Shown piece after piece: positions 63,629 through 64,000 of a stretch of DNA of 64,000 nt (its first letter is position 1; each line of letters begins with the position of its first letter). Under the pieces are notes generated by a model. It ran no database searches. It saw only the letters and a list, made by a program, of their open reading frames with translations, and was not told the DNA's origin. Source of the stretch: Gemmatimonadota bacterium (GTDB lineage: Bacteria; Gemmatimonadota; Gemmatimonadetes; Gemmatimonadales; Gemmatimonadaceae); NCBI GenBank assembly GCA_016712265.1, contig JADJRJ010000028.1, forward strand, positions 1,559,812 to 1,623,811. Direction: 5' to 3'. The translations under genes were made by a program, and so were the position numbers.

Positions 63629-64000
63629 GGGCAAGCCCCTCCTGGGGCGGTGTGGACGCGGGAAACGCGCCCCCGCCGGGCGTCCGAGCAACGGGGGGAA
63701 GCGCATGGCCCGATGGTGGCGGGCCGGTGAGCCGTGGCGGCTGGCGAGCGCACAGCGATCCCTGCACGCGGCGCAGTGGTTCCTGCCCGCAGCGCAGTGG
63801 TGGCTACGCGCTGCGCATTGCGGGATGCATTGGCTGCGTTGTCGCTCGTCAGGTCAGTAGCGGGGCGTGGACGAGCCGCGGCGTCGTGTGTGAAGCCGAC
63901 AGTGCTGTCGGCACGGATCGCGCTAGCTCATGTCAGGCGTGCACAGGTGTCGACAGGGCGTGCGGTGTGTCGCCTCGCCGGCGCGCGGGTGTCGTCATCG
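63629..64000. other. Right-end stretch without a recognisable gene
   Basis: About 370 bp. Near 63756-63830 a short degenerate repeat of GCGCAGTGG-type blocks gives AAQW-type peptides (AAQWFL, AAQWWL, AAHC); it looks like a decayed tandem repeat rather than a gene. Nothing else is convincing. Confidence 0.45.

Noticed and set aside
63756..63830. Small protein with AAQW repeats at the right end
   Set aside because: No start signal or coding pattern beyond a short decayed repeat.

Overview
The window is a GC-rich bacterial chromosome segment, roughly two thirds G+C. It most likely comes from Gemmatimonadota or a close relative. This is inferred from overall gene content (an exported BNR/sortilin-like protein, many GTG starts, type IV pilus genes next to GT39-type enzymes, BTAD regulators, BlaI/M56 pairs) and was not checked by any search. 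No rRNA, tRNA or CRISPR array was seen.

1-13.4 kb is a mixed housekeeping and signalling region: an LTxxQ-like fragment, a LysM protein, an esterase-like protein, hslR, a hybrid histidine kinase, an ECF sigma/short anti-sigma pair, a threonine dehydratase-like enzyme, an outer-membrane barrel, a PHP phosphoesterase, a dicarboxylate symporter, a TPR protein, a large BNR protein and a cNMP-binding protein. Two intergenic spacers carry copies of a hairpin-forming repeat of about 115 bp.

13.4-33.4 kb is a type IV pilus region. It holds arfB, pilS-pilR, a four-gene membrane glycosylation operon (two GT39-like enzymes, a TMTC-like protein, a DPM1-like GT2), a Ser/Thr-rich pilin with a candidate sigma-54 promoter, three minor pilins, pilMNOPQ and a large lipoprotein. 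PilSR is expected to drive pilin expression, and the sugar-transfer genes may modify the pilin or other surface proteins.

33.4-48.2 kb is a conserved block: aroC-aroK-smg-topA-trmFO-xerC-hslV-hslU (topA has an apparent frameshift), argF, a bcp-type peroxiredoxin, gcvT, mogA, an orphan sigma-54 activator and a conserved two-domain protein. The peroxiredoxin has an in-frame TGA exactly at the peroxidatic cysteine position, followed by a SECIS-like hairpin. It is the strongest candidate here for something a standard annotation would miss, a selenoprotein.

48.2-64 kb is an eroded accessory region. A HD-GYP gene, a BTAD/AAA regulator, a sulfatase, a beta-lactamase, an ECF sigma gene and two others all need one or more frameshifts to read through. 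It also holds a dead IS3 remnant, a blaI/M56-peptidase pair divergent from the beta-lactamase with two matching palindromic operators, and a direct repeat of about 480 bp flanking this bla module. The octamer CGTTAGGC, common and mostly plus-oriented in the first 48 kb, is absent from this part.
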